A DNA stretch of 64,000 nt from Mesostigma viride (lineage: Eukaryota > Streptophyta > Mesostigmatophyceae > Mesostigmatales > Mesostigmataceae). Made by a program: the position numbers and the translations under genes. The notes under the pieces were generated by a model, which saw nothing but the letters and a program-made list of their open reading frames with translations, did not search any database and had not been told where the DNA came from. This document shows, piece by piece, positions 33,385 to 43,628 of the stretch. Position 1 is the first letter of the stretch. Every line of letters begins with the position of its first letter. The stretch is taken from NCBI GenBank assembly GCA_009746045.1, contig RPFO01000348.1, positions 734,901 to 798,900 on the forward strand, written 5' to 3'.

Positions 33385-34400
33385 GGTCTCATCTTACTAG
33401 GTGATTGCCTGGCGCACAATGCATGAACCGTCGCACCACCCTCTGGACATTTTCCTCGTCCATTTTCCTCGTCAATATTCCGCGTCCTTCTACTTTAATA
33501 ATTGCGTCCTTCTAGAACTGCACGCGTGTCTCAACCTTATGATTCTGCCAGGCTGTCCCCTTTCTCCCACGCAATAAAAAATCCTGTTAAAAAGGAAAAA
33601 GGTGCACTGTCACGCGCGTACTAGGGAGTAGCTATGCACTCGCTGCAATTTCTGCTATCTCAGCACCGCGGACAGGTTCCTGGGCCTCAATCTCGCGTGA
33701 CACCTGCCCCCCCGCCCTCCGCGACCTCCGAAATCGGCTAAGTCCAAAGTGAAAAACAGCGAAAATCGTACGGCGTACGCGGTCGAAAGCGTCGGTACCG
33801 TACAATACGGCGTACTTTCATACCCGAGTTGCCGTACGGACCAACACGGAGCGCCCCCAGTGCCAACTGGCAGCGTGGCGTTGGCGTCGAGCAGCATAAT
33901 AATAACCAGGAAGTGCCGAGCTGGGATGTTGGCCTCCTCCTCCTTGAGGGCGCTGAAGAAGGCCTCGCGTTCCGCCTGAGCTCGACCCGCATGTGGTGCA
34001 TATCCCACGATAACGGTTAGCGTGTGGTGTGAATGGCCCTCAGTGGCCGAAAAAGTGGCCACTAGCACACGCGGGGACCGCAGCACGATGGACTGGAGCT
34101 GCTCTGATGCTGCCGGCGAGCACAAGAGGCCTACACCACCTTGACCCGGCGCGTCGCCGCCACCATAATGGAACCGGCAGCCCGCACGAAGGTCGTCGAC
34201 CAGCAGACCGTTGACCCCTTGCTGAGGGTCGACGGTGCGTTGGTGCTCCTGGACCCCGAGGACAGCGATCTTGTTATCGGCGCACAAGGCGAGGCAGCTC
34301 GTCGACGCGGTGGCGTGCTGGGGTGCCGCCGCTCGTAGAAGGATCTGCAGGGAGGGTGCGCACATCAAAGCTTGCAATACCAAGAATGGGCCTTTGCCCT

Positions 34401-37400
34401 ATATTAGCGGGGGGGTGGGGGTGGGGGTGGGGGTGGAGAAGGGTAGTGCTGGAGGTGGGGGTGGGGGTGGGGTGGGTGGGTGGGGGGGAGGGTGGCGATT
34501 GGGGTTAATGCTTGTCAACGCATGGAGTCTTTCTTTCAGGGCGGATATATGCTGTGATCATTGCCACCTTGTTCAGATATTTACCCTTGCCTTTCTAGTT
34601 TAAAGACTGGTTCAAAGAGGGATAGGAGAACGTTGTTTGAACGTTGGCTCATTCATTTGATCTGCGATCGAAAGAGCATTTTCAGTTGTTCACAACAAGA
34701 TCACATCACCTAAAAATGGCCTTTTTTGTTACATGGGGTCATATCTCCCACACATATAGTCAGATCGGGGTGCCATTCTGGACTTAAGGTCCCCCTAGGA
34801 CCCTGTTCACATCACATAAATTGGGGGGCCAACTGACCTATTTTTAGCATCAAACCGTGACGTGGAAAAGTGCAAAAAACGATGTTTTCCAGGCATAAGG
34901 AGGCATAGCAGCCACACACAAGTAGTAAATGTAGTCCAATTCAGCTGGAAATGGTCATGCTTATTAATTTATATCCAAAGACAAAAACCGCCCTTAAGTA
35001 TGCAATGTAGGACCAAACTATGTGCTATAATTCTGGCATACATGAGCCAAAACACCGTTTTAGTGCATTATTTTCAAACTTATGAAGCCCCTGCCAGCAC
35101 ATATGCGGCCCAATCATGCCAGAATTCGTCACATTAATAGCACAATACTTGAATTTACACTAGAACACAAGTTGGACATATTAGGACCACTGCCGGCCCA
35201 CTAAAAGTGACGGATGCAAGCAGAAATAGAGCGATTTTTGCAAAAATACTCCATATTCTGCGCCATTGTCTTGGAAAACTTTGCATTCTTCACTCAATTA
35301 TCGTCATGGCTGTCATGGGATTCATATACATGCCACTGGGGCTGGATACATTAGCCAACACAGACTAAAAAAGCGATCATCAAGGGCAAAATCACCATCA
35401 ATCACAGTAGATGCTGGCATTCGGAACAAGCACCATAGTGCCTACAAGCCTCAAGAAGGGGAGCTTGGCTGACCAGTCGTGCCTGTCGGCTGACCAGTCT
35501 CTTTTCTAAACGGGCCCCGCTCGGCAGCACACACAATCTCCTTTGCAGTACTTGGCCCACTCTGCTGGGCACCCCTGCTGTGCGTGTCTTATAGCAGCTA
35601 ATCCAAATATATATCTGCCAGGTGCCTCTCTGCTACATGGAAATACAAAGCGCAATCAAGGACAGCAGTGGCTTGGGCTGCTATTCAATTGAGCTCAGCA
35701 CCTAGCTGCTGTACAACATAATTCTGCATCAGTGCCTGTCCTAATTGCGCCCCCCCGCCCCCTTGCCATCATCGTCATGCTCATCATAGTCTTTGGAACG
35801 TGCACTGAACTCCAACCCTTGGACAGTCCATAGGTCATTAAGAATCTGTGCATGTAATGCTAGCTCTTCTCAGTTGAACTCATCTACCACCCTCTCATGG
35901 TCGTGTCATCTCTCATGTAATCCACCTAGGTTTATCGTGGCCACTGATCTTTCAGCCCCTCCTGACATCAAAATCTGGGCAAACACACTGTTGACATCGC
36001 CCTTCCGTTTTAGCCTGCATGGCTCCTCATGTTTACCCTTATCTCATCCCTCAACACACCTATAACTGTCTATTCATCCCCCTTGCATAGGCGGTGCATA
36101 ACTGCGGCATGATGGGGGATTGCCAAAAATAGGTGTAAAATGCATGGGATGGCACGGGGAGGCTCACACTCATCGGTTTACAATCACACTCATGTGCTAA
36201 CAATGTCCCTCTCTGCTTTTGACACTGCATGCACATGCATTTCCTACCGGCTATATCAAGCCTTTAGTGTGGTTTGGTGCATCAAGAGAAATGGCAGGTC
36301 AGCTGAGTGCATCAGACCACATTTGTGTTAAGTGTACGCTTGCAACGCTGTTTGCCCACCGCATGGAGCTCCCCTTTCGGACAGTGGCGCAAGTAGCACT
36401 TACACCTTACTCCCAGCCGCTCACCCTGCCCATGCTAGCAACAAGAACAAATGCATGGTCCCCATCCCAACGTAAGGTGCATCACATGGATGGCCCTGCC
36501 ATCACCTAGCAGTGTGCCACCCCTCTCCACCTCAACCTACTCTGAAATGCCAGGGCCCCAACAAACCTTTCAAGACATGGCACTCCTCAAAGAAGGCAAC
36601 CCCTCAAAGAAGGCGAGGCAGTTTAGGTCTAGGGGGGCTTTGGGTAAGTTAAAAGATGATAGAGTTCACTAACACAGGCCACGGCAACGACAACCTGCCT
36701 CACCCGCTGCATCCATACATCACAAGCCATAAACTGCACAGCCTGGCATGATTGCCTAAGGGTCACGTGATCCAAGGTGCCCTTCAGGCTCACCCCAGCA
36801 CACCGGCCCATCCTCACCACCCCACTGGTCATAGTCATCTACAGTGGCATCAAACTCCTCTAGGACAGAGTGCAGTAAAGGCAACATAGACGTCCTGACA
36901 CAATTGAATAAGAACGTGGCTGCTACCTACTGCCCTTAATAAAAAATGTCCATGGCTTGCACAAATACGCATTCAATTCTTCAAGCAAGCATGCTAACAC
37001 CTTCACAGCACATCCCAAGGTTTATATCCATCGAGCTTTGTCAACAAGCATGACTTCCTGATGCAAACTTAGCTGTCAAGCTAGGAGGAGGAAAGCTAGG
37101 TAAAGAGGTGAGATAGACCCCCCCACAGCACCTTCCTGCACCAAAACCATGACAATATCATCCAGAGCTTGCTAAATACGTACAGCTAACCGGTAGCGGG
37201 CGACCTTGCAGTCCAGGTTCAGCGCGAACATCTCGTGTCAGCACCCGGCGGAGATGGCGGACGCGAACCCACAATGCTATAAAAGCGAGTCATAAGACTA
37301 TTTCGGGGAGCGGTGAACGGCTTGGAACACCGAAGGTATGCCGCGACAAAAGCCTGAAGTTTTTCTCGGAAATACACGCCTGGATGTGGATTAGGGCACC

Positions 37401-38189
37401 GTTGTCGTGCTTGTGCTTGCGTTGCGAGCAGGCAACCAGTGTTTCTTGCAGTGTCGAGCAGTAACAGATGGTGGCGCGAGAGCAATATGTGACTTTTAAA
37501 TCATGGCTACACAGCTTACACCTCCGCAGGCATGTTGGAACAAGCCCCGCCATGCCGTGAGCCGAAAAAAAGGAAGAAACGCATCAAGCAAGGACGGTCG
37601 TAAACGTCACTGAAAACAGCAAAATCTGACCTGCCGGCAGGTAATGCGACAGCCTGGAAAATGTGATTCGTTTCTCGAAAAACTGATTAGCGCTCGTGAA
37701 AGTAGACTTGAAGCCCATTCGGATTCCACCTTTTGGGAATTGTGAGCTTCCAACAAAAAAGTTTCCCCCACAATTAATAAACATGCATTTTCGCTGCCAA
37801 TTCCAGATCTGGCCGACACAAAAAATCAGCGTCTCAGTTTGCGAATTATTTTGACGCATGAACATACGCGAATAATATCTACCATGCATCATCGCAAAGC
37901 AGGAGAGTTTACGCGTCGTTTGCATCCATCGCAGCGACTTAATATGCATAATTGACTTTTGACTGATATTCCGGCGGACATAGGGTCGACAGCCATGCGA
38001 GGTGGAATTTTTCTGGTCCCGTCGTCCTCAACGCGACGCGTTCGCGCCAAAATTCCCAGGATCTCATGTAACCGGACGGACCGATTTTAGGCCGGTGATG
38101 TGTGGAAACTGCCACATGCAAATTACCCTGGCAATGCAAGTGACGCAGGCCGCAAGGTGAGGTTATTCACGGATAAGATTGCCTTCATG
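34401..38189. other. Gene-poor region with possible relict coding pieces
   Basis: A GGGGTG-rich tract lies at 34408-34490. On the minus strand, about 36765-36930 reads a protein-like segment (LLHSVLEEFDATVDDYDQWG) and about 35745-35880 reads ALHAQILNDLWTVQGLEFS. Both have stops close by, suggesting an old unrecognised element or pseudogene. I see nothing else to call in this 3.8 kb. Confidence 0.35.
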
Positions 38190-38860
38190 CGCGAGTTGGG
38201 AAGCCAGGTGGCTGGCTGGGCATGCACTGGTTGGCTAGGTGAGTGAAGCGTGTATGGCCGGGGGTTGCGTGTATAGTGGCGCAGACGTGCAAGCGCGAAC
38301 GGGCGGGCACATGCCTGGTTGGTTTGGGTGTTGGGTGGCCGTTAGGTGGTTAGGTGATTGGGCATGGTTGGGTGGTTGGGTGGTGGGTGCAGGTTATAGG
38401 TGGTAGTGTAGCTGGTTGGTTCAAGGTTATTATAGTTATTTTGTTGCATGGTTGCCCAGGGAGTCTTGGGAGGGTGGCTCAGGCTATAGATGCTTCAATG
38501 AATACCTGGCTAGAGGTGCGTGGGTTGGGCAGGTGGCTGGCTGAAATTGGTGAATGCGCATTCACCTTTCAGCGCCTGGGTAAGTGGCTGGCCAAGTAGC
38601 GCTAGGAGCTCAGGCATGCAGTTGGAGAGGGTGGATGGGTGCAGGGTGTTTGGGTGGCTGGTTATGGCCGGTGGGTGGATGAGTGCAAGGCCGGTTGGTT
38701 GGTTATAGGTGGATGGCCAGGTGGCTGGGTGATTGACAGGCTTATAGGGGACTTATCTTTAAAAAGATCAACAAGTCAACCATTCAGAGAAGCGTGTGGC
38801 TGAAACACTTGCATTGGTTTGAGGGTGGTGGGCTAGTTAGTGTGATGGTTAGAGATGCTG
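38190..38860 (+). repeat. Degenerate GGTTGG/GGTGG-rich region
   Basis: About 670 bases of loosely repeated GGTGGCTGG, GGTTGGTT and GGTGG words that grade into the perfect GGGT array. It looks like old, mutated satellite flanking the young core. A similar skirt lies at 39225-39930. Confidence 0.7.
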
Positions 38861-39224
38861 GTGGGTGGGTGGGTGGGTGGGTGGGTGGGTGGGTGGGTGG
38901 GTGGGTGGGTGGGTGGGTGGGTGGGTGGGTGGGTGGGTGGGTGGGTGGGTGGGTGGGTGGGTGGGTGGGTGGGTGGGTGGGTGGGTGGGTGGGTGGGTGG
39001 GTGGGTGGGTGGGTGGGTGGGTGGCCGGTGGGTGGGTGGGTGGGTGGGTGGGTACGTGGGTGGGTGGGTGGGTGGGTGGGTGGGTGGGTGGGTGGGTGGG
39101 TGGGGTGGGTGGGTGGGTGGGTGGGTGGGTGGGTGGGTGGGTGGGTGGGTGGGTGGGTGGGTGGGTGGGTGGGTGGGTGGGTGGGTGGGTGGGTGGGTGG
39201 GTGGGTGGGTGGGTGGGTGGGTGG
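38861..39224 (+). repeat. GGGT tetranucleotide satellite
   Basis: About 90 tandem GGGT (equivalently GTGG) units with a few interruptions (GGCC near 39024, TACG near 39052, a single-base slip near 39102). It is G-quadruplex prone on this strand. It is not a telomere type I recognise and is embedded between unique sequences. Confidence 0.97.
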
Positions 39225-40224
39225 TGGGCCATCGGTGGACTCGGTCGCGGTAGATGCGTAGGTGACTAGAAGTTCGTGTGTGGGCGAACGGGTGGGTAGA
39301 TGGGTGGGTGGGCGCGCATATATGAATGCGTGGATGCATGGGTTTGTGGTTGGGATTCGGACTCTGAATCAGACACGTATATCGCGAGTGAAGGGCTGTG
39401 CAGGTTGGGCCGGGGTGAGGTGTGTGTATGGCTGGCTGAAAGAATGCATGTGTGGGTGGGTGAGTGGGTGGGTCAGTGGGTATAAGGATGTGGGGGGAGG
39501 GAGTGGTTGAGCGGGTCAATGTGAGTGGGTGGGTCACTGAAGAGTGGGAAGCCAGGTAGCTCACATTGGGCCAGCTGGCTGGGCGGTCAGGTGGTTGGGT
39601 GGAGCCCTGGCCGCTATAATGGATGGGTGATTGCCTCCTTATTACCTACTACTAGTTTGGGTGGGTTGCGCAGGTGGCTGGCTCGGTGGGTGGGTGGATG
39701 TCCCAGTGGGTTGGTAGGTGGCTGGGTGCGCCGGGGTGCACGAGTGGTTACTGAGATAGGGTGGGTTAGTAAGGGCATGCATGGCTGGCTGGGTGGGTGG
39801 GTCAGTGGGTGGGTACGTGGACGACTGGGTGGCTGGGTGCCCAGGCGCGTGAGTGCCATTAGTCTTGTGGGTGGGTAGGTGTTCAGGTGCATGGCTCTAG
39901 GCTGCATGGGTGGGTGACTGCATGGGTGGGAAACGCAAAAGATGTAGGCCGGACTGGGATATATGCCGATGTCATGACGTTACCGTACATGGATGCCAGG
40001 TGACATGTGCCAGCCTAGCTGTCACTGGTGTACATTGCACCTTGTTGTTCGCTCGGCAGTTTATGTAAAAAAAGCGGTCATTTCAAGGTGATATGTTTAT
40101 TCTGATTTGGCACGCCGCAAAGGTGAAAACCATTTGCGTTCAGTGCCGGTCCGCGGAAAACGCGATCTGCAAATGAATCCAGGCCGGAATCGAACTGGGG
40201 ACCTCTCGCACCAACTTTTGCTGA

Positions 40225-40288
40225 TATGTTTATGGCTTGATTAATTAATTAATTAATAGACACGTGACGGCTATGTTTATGGCTTGAT
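40225..40288 (-). repeat. 30-bp LINE-tail insertion with 17-bp target duplication
   Basis: TATGTTTATGGCTTGAT occurs at 40225-40241 and 40272-40288. Between them lie 30 bases that, on the minus strand, read CCGTCACGTGTCTATTAATT plus more TAAT. This matches the LINE 3' end with most of the hairpin missing, CCGTGA...CACGAGT(TAAT)n. Confidence 0.75.
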
Positions 40289-40627
40289 GGCATGGCTCAT
40301 ATCCAAAGTTGGTCGGTATGCTAAACATGATGCATTTGGGTCGCACACATATGTTTGCAGCCGAATTCATACACTAGAAATCTGAAGTAAAGGGCATGAT
40401 AATGTGTAAACGCTCTGAATTTTGCCTTAATTTTTCTGCTTGCAAACGTCACTATCTTATGAAGTGAGACAACTATGCCTGGACGCATCTTATGGCTAAA
40501 TGACATGGGATCATGTCCAAAGTTGCATGGTGGACGTCTGAACATGTGGCATGCCTTTGGCATGAAGGAGAAAGGGGGTCTCTGCCCTTTCTCCTGTTGT
40601 GCACACACAGGGATTAAAAGCACTTCG

Positions 40628-40722
40628 GTGCTCCGTAACTCCCCAAAGGGAGCACGAGTTATATTAATTAATTAATTAATTAATTAATTAATTAATTAAT
40701 TAATTAATTAATTAATTAATTA
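40628..40722 (+). repeat. LINE 3'-tail remnant with long ATTA array
   Basis: CTCCGTAACTCCCCAAAGGG and AGCACGAG reproduce the LINE hairpin (loop CAAA). About 60 bases of ATTA repeat follow to 40722. Confidence 0.75.
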
Positions 40723-41187
40723 ATGCTGAACATTCATGATGTATTTGGGTGGCATGCATGTTTGCAGCCCTATTTCAAACTATACACGTGAGAGTCACTC
40801 TCTGATGAGAATCCATTCCCTAGCTTTTGCATAGCCATGATGATCTTCCACCCCTATCAAAGAGACACCCCTATGTCTGCGCGCGCCCCCTAAGTGCTGG
40901 AATACATAGTGGTGCATGTGCGGGTGCGCTTTGTGCACCCAGAGCAGGCGTAGTTTACACCCTACCCTTGCAGGAAGTAGCCCAGAATGTATTAAAAGCC
41001 ATATGCCCCTTCTCAGGGATATGTGCTACATGTACTCCCAACGGAGTTATGTTCCCAATTAATCGAGTGAAAAAGCAGCCTTGGGGTCACCCTTAATTGG
41101 CAGACAACAAGACGCCTGCAGACCCTGGCTGCTCCCCAAGACATAGCCACGGTTGGACAACCCAACGGATCTATGGCGTCCAACATC
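40723..41187. other. Intergenic, no gene seen
   Basis: About 460 bases between the LINE tail and dispersed repeat R. No reading frame here has features I can support. Confidence 0.4.
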
Positions 41188-41585
41188 AAGGAGACAACCA
41201 GCGCAGGCCAGAAATCGGGAGAATCCGGACCATGGTAGCTCGAGCCTGCCGTTATCTTGTCCGCGCTTTCGAGTCGTTCAGGATGATGAATATGAATGGA
41301 GATGGAAATGTGTAGCCTTGTGAATTGAAATTATGGCTGGCTTAGTAGGTGTAGAGCGACTAGATGACCTAGGCGGTGGGGCCGGAAACAGCTTGCTTGA
41401 TCAGGGTGTGTGTTTCGAGGCTAACTGGCCGGGAGTGTCTAGTGGTGAGCACCATTGCTGCGATCGCGCTCCCACCATGTACGAGGAAATACTTGCAAAT
41501 GGAAAGCCACTGAAAAGGTCTAGCTAGTCAGTCCTTACGTTAGCCATGCCATGTTTCCAAATGTCCAAGAACTGCACACGGTGCA
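41188..41585 (+). repeat. Dispersed repeat family R, copy 2 (longest)
   Basis: The most complete copy. It starts AAGGAGACAACCAGCGCAGG and includes both conserved halves plus a 3' extension (ACGAGGAAATACTTGCAAATGG, CCACTGAAAAGGTCTAGC). A final TTTCCAAATGTCCAAGAACTG block is also found in copy 1 near 2280-2300. Confidence 0.85.
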
Positions 41586-41762
41586 AAGGCAAAAATCCGG
41601 AGGACTGCACTTTCAAATGTGCGGCGGGAACCAAAAGCCCGCGTATGCCAGAAAACATTGTGTTGCTGCAGCGACGCGACGGTGTGGACAACGAATCCAG
41701 TGCCAAGCTCGGAACGGCCGCAAAGGAGATCTGGCATCACATATTAACATGACTACATGGCC

Positions 41763-43628
41763 CTAATTTGCACCGAAACCAAACTTGAACTCCTGCTTGA
41801 TATCCGGTGCTGCCCACAGGCTCGGCTTGCCCATCCCCCCCCAGCACAGCCCCTTGGAGACACCCTCCGCGAGCTCGGGCCTCTCCTCCTCCAGCCGCGC
41901 AAAGAATGACCGCACAAACGCGTCGCGGTCCACCTCCTTCTTGAGCCCCGATATCTGCTCCGGCCTCTCCTTCAAGAACTTGGCCACGCGGTGCAAGGTG
42001 GCCGGGGAGCACAGGTTCTGTGTGACCGCGATGTTATCCCCATCGTCGAGGTTGTACACGCAGTGCCACCACCCGCTCGGCACAAACACGACATCTCCCA
42101 CATCCGCGACAAACTCCACGGGCGCCTCCCCTGGCTTGTAAAAGTTCAGGAACCACTCATAGACCGAGACGGGCGACGCGACCTCGGCGCCATCGGGCGA
42201 CGGGAACACGCCCGGCGGGGGCTGACTCGGCGGGTACATGACCCACTTCTTACGGCCGCGGAGGCACATGTTCCACGCGGACGTCCCGTTGGGGTCGACA
42301 TGGAAACGCGACCCCGACCGCCGCGGCCCGACGATCAGCCACCGGTAATCCGGCCGGTCCTCCTCCCCCAGTAACCTGAACAAGTCGTCGGAGAAGTAGG
42401 GGGGGACGGTGTACGCGGACGCCAGCGCGGGCGCCTTGGTCGCAAACTTGCTGTCAAACAGGTAGACCGGCTGCTCCTCTTGAACGCTGTCCGCGTAGCT
42501 CAGGTATTGCGACAAGGTCAGCTCGACCGGCCCGCATGCGAAGCGCGCCTCCCCGCACGCGCCCAAGAGGTCCTCTCGCGACCAGCCCCCCAGGGACGCA
42601 CAGCCCCAGCCAGGGTCCCCCTGGATGAGCACCGGCTTGTTGCGGCGCTCAAAGAGATCGACAAACTGGGCCGCGGAGAGGGAGGAGGCGGCGCGCTGGT
42701 CGATCCGGACGGTCGCCAGCCACTCGGGGCGAAACAGCGCGGACGCGCAACGCCATGGCTGGAAGAGGACGTCGGAGAAGAGGTGGGGCACCTGGATACG
42801 CGCACGCACGGGGTGGCCGTTTGCACGCACGGGGTGGTAGTTGGCGCCAAGGGCGGGTCGGCCACGTGCCGCCAGCGCAAGAGGGCCGTTTGCGGCATCG
42901 GCAGTTTGGCCGTTTGCGGCATGGGCGGGTTGTCCGCTTGCGGCATGGGCAGGGTGACCATTTGTCATTCCATTTGCGAGTGGGCCGTTTCGTGAGGGTG
43001 AAGCGACAGGGGGGCCGTTTCTGGCTTTTCCGGGCAGGGGCCCGGGAGGGGCCTCCCCGGAATGGGGCACAGATGGATGGGGGTTGGCCCACCGGCTTGC
43101 CTCGGACGCGTACGTTTCTCGCCACGTGGCCACGAATGTGAAGCCCTCGTCGCCAAAAGTGTCAATTACTAGCTCCCGCCACAGTTCCTCATGGTAGCAG
43201 AACGCGTACAGCACCTTGCTGGTGCAGGCCAGCACCGCCAGCTCTCGCGCCCCCATGTAGCCCAGCAGGGTGACCAGTAGGTCGTCCTTGAGGGTCGCCA
43301 GGCAACCGAGGCCGAGCTGCCGACAGGCCTCGCATTCCCGCAGGTCCTCGCGCAGCCACATGTTCCCGGTCGGCTGGACCCCCAGGGGGTGAGATCCTCG
43401 CTCCAGCAAAGACTCGTCATCTTTCTCTTCCACTAAGTCACTTTCCGAGGCATCCTCTCCACCGGACTCGTCATCGTCATCTCCGTCATCGACGTCGTCC
43501 CAGCTTCTGGCGTTCTCACTTTCATCATCCTCGTAGCCTTCGCTCCCATCGTCGATGCTGTCGTCCTGGCTGTCGGCATTGTCGCTATCCGGCGCTGCCA
43601 GCACAGCCTTCTCTTTTCCTTTAACCAT
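41763..43628 (-). CDS. F-box/JmjC-domain protein, putative 2-oxoglutarate oxygenase
   Basis: A single uninterrupted 621-residue frame from ATG 43628. Residues 13-75 are Asp/Glu/Ser-rich. Residues about 113-155 form an F-box (LLVTLLGYMGARELAVLACT), which binds Skp1 in SCF ubiquitin ligases. Residues about 185-275 are a low-complexity linker of degenerate NG/AA-HP repeats. Residues about 310-560 are a JmjC cupin with Fe(II) ligands His443 and Asp445 (RFHVDPNGTSAWN) and His522 (GWWHCVYNL), and a 2-oxoglutarate Lys near 460 (RGRKKW), aligning with JMJD6. The expected reaction is Fe(II)/2OG-dependent hydroxylation or demethylation; the substrate is unknown. F-box plus JmjC resembles the plant JMJ21/JMJ22 group. 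It diverges from the UBX gene across a 965-base spacer. Being intronless among intron-rich neighbours is unusual and could reflect retroposition. Confidence 0.9.
   Translation of the reverse strand: MVKGKEKAVLAAPDSDNADSQDDSIDDGSEGYEDDESENARSWDDVDDGDDDDESGGEDASESDLVEEKDDESLLERGSHPLGVQPTGNMWLREDLRECEACRQLGLGCLATLKDDLLVTLLGYMGARELAVLACTSKVLYAFCYHEELWRELVIDTFGDEGFTFVATWRETYASEASRWANPHPSVPHSGEAPPGPLPGKARNGPPVASPSRNGPLANGMTNGHPAHAASGQPAHAANGQTADAANGPLALAARGRPALGANYHPVRANGHPVRARIQVPHLFSDVLFQPWRCASALFRPEWLATVRIDQRAASSLSAAQFVDLFERRNKPVLIQGDPGWGCASLGGWSREDLLGACGEARFACGPVELTLSQYLSYADSVQEEQPVYLFDSKFATKAPALASAYTVPPYFSDDLFRLLGEEDRPDYRWLIVGPRRSGSRFHVDPNGTSAWNMCLRGRKKWVMYPPSQPPPGVFPSPDGAEVASPVSVYEWFLNFYKPGEAPVEFVADVGDVVFVPSGWWHCVYNLDDGDNIAVTQNLCSPATLHRVAKFLKERPEQISGLKKEVDRDAFVRSFFARLEEERPELAEGVSKGLCWGGMGKPSLWAAPDIKQEFKFGFGAN

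Larger units (their letters stand above)
32185..33849 (-). mobile_element. hAT-C: non-autonomous hAT with a BED-finger gene fragment
   Basis: Terminal inverted repeats CCGTGTTGGTC(T/C)GTACGGCA at 32185 and reversed at 33849 are flanked by the 8-bp duplication AGCGCCCC (32177-32184 and 33850-33857). It interrupts the LINE endonuclease, and removing it with one duplication restores that frame locally. The 1,665-base interior has GTACGGGGTATT subterminal repeats, a BED-like finger frame and degenerate direct repeats. Confidence 0.82.
14095..34400 (-). mobile_element. APE-type non-LTR retrotransposon (LINE), degenerate, split in three by insertions
   Basis: The LINE's own pieces are 33858-about 34400 (5'), 31586-32184 (middle) and 14095-16442 (3'). 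From 5' to 3' on the minus strand I see an APE endonuclease (IASFDVRTL, VLGVQEHQR, VIVGYAP, LLDANATLPVG, then YICVRRAQR and ESDHRLVL), a linker, a reverse transcriptase (LSETQHGFRSGRNTVQALF, VLVDFIKAFDSV, IIYADDTD) and a C-terminal segment (LLKWAG, RTFKEQLVEDMGG). If the inserts and their duplications are removed, the endonuclease frame runs across the first junction for about 38 codons. Several frameshifts show the copy is dead. The 3' end carries a hairpin and a TTAA-rich tail (14095-14150). The 5' end is approximate, near a G-rich tract. The clade is not assigned. Confidence 0.85.

Noticed and set aside
32176-33859. Mutator-like interpretation of hAT-C with a 10-base target duplication
   Set aside because: Shifting two C bases into the terminal repeat gives symmetric CCGTGTTGG ends and an exact 8-base duplication. 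That matches hAT and the BED finger inside.
38861-39224. Telomeric repeat
   Set aside because: The unit is four bases of GGGT without the A/T spacing of known telomeres, and unique DNA lies on both sides.
38833-39564. Frames of THPP or GGWV repeats
   Set aside because: Translation of the GGGT satellite.
40170-40213. tRNA T-arm-like sequence on the minus strand (GTCCCCAGTTCGATTCCGGC)
   Set aside because: The B box is good, but the T stem does not pair and no D-arm or anticodon arm lies upstream. At most a tRNA-derived fragment.
41546-41752. Small Cys-rich reading frame after repeat R
   Set aside because: Short, overlapping the end of the repeat family, with no recognised domain and no splice context; not supportable as a gene.
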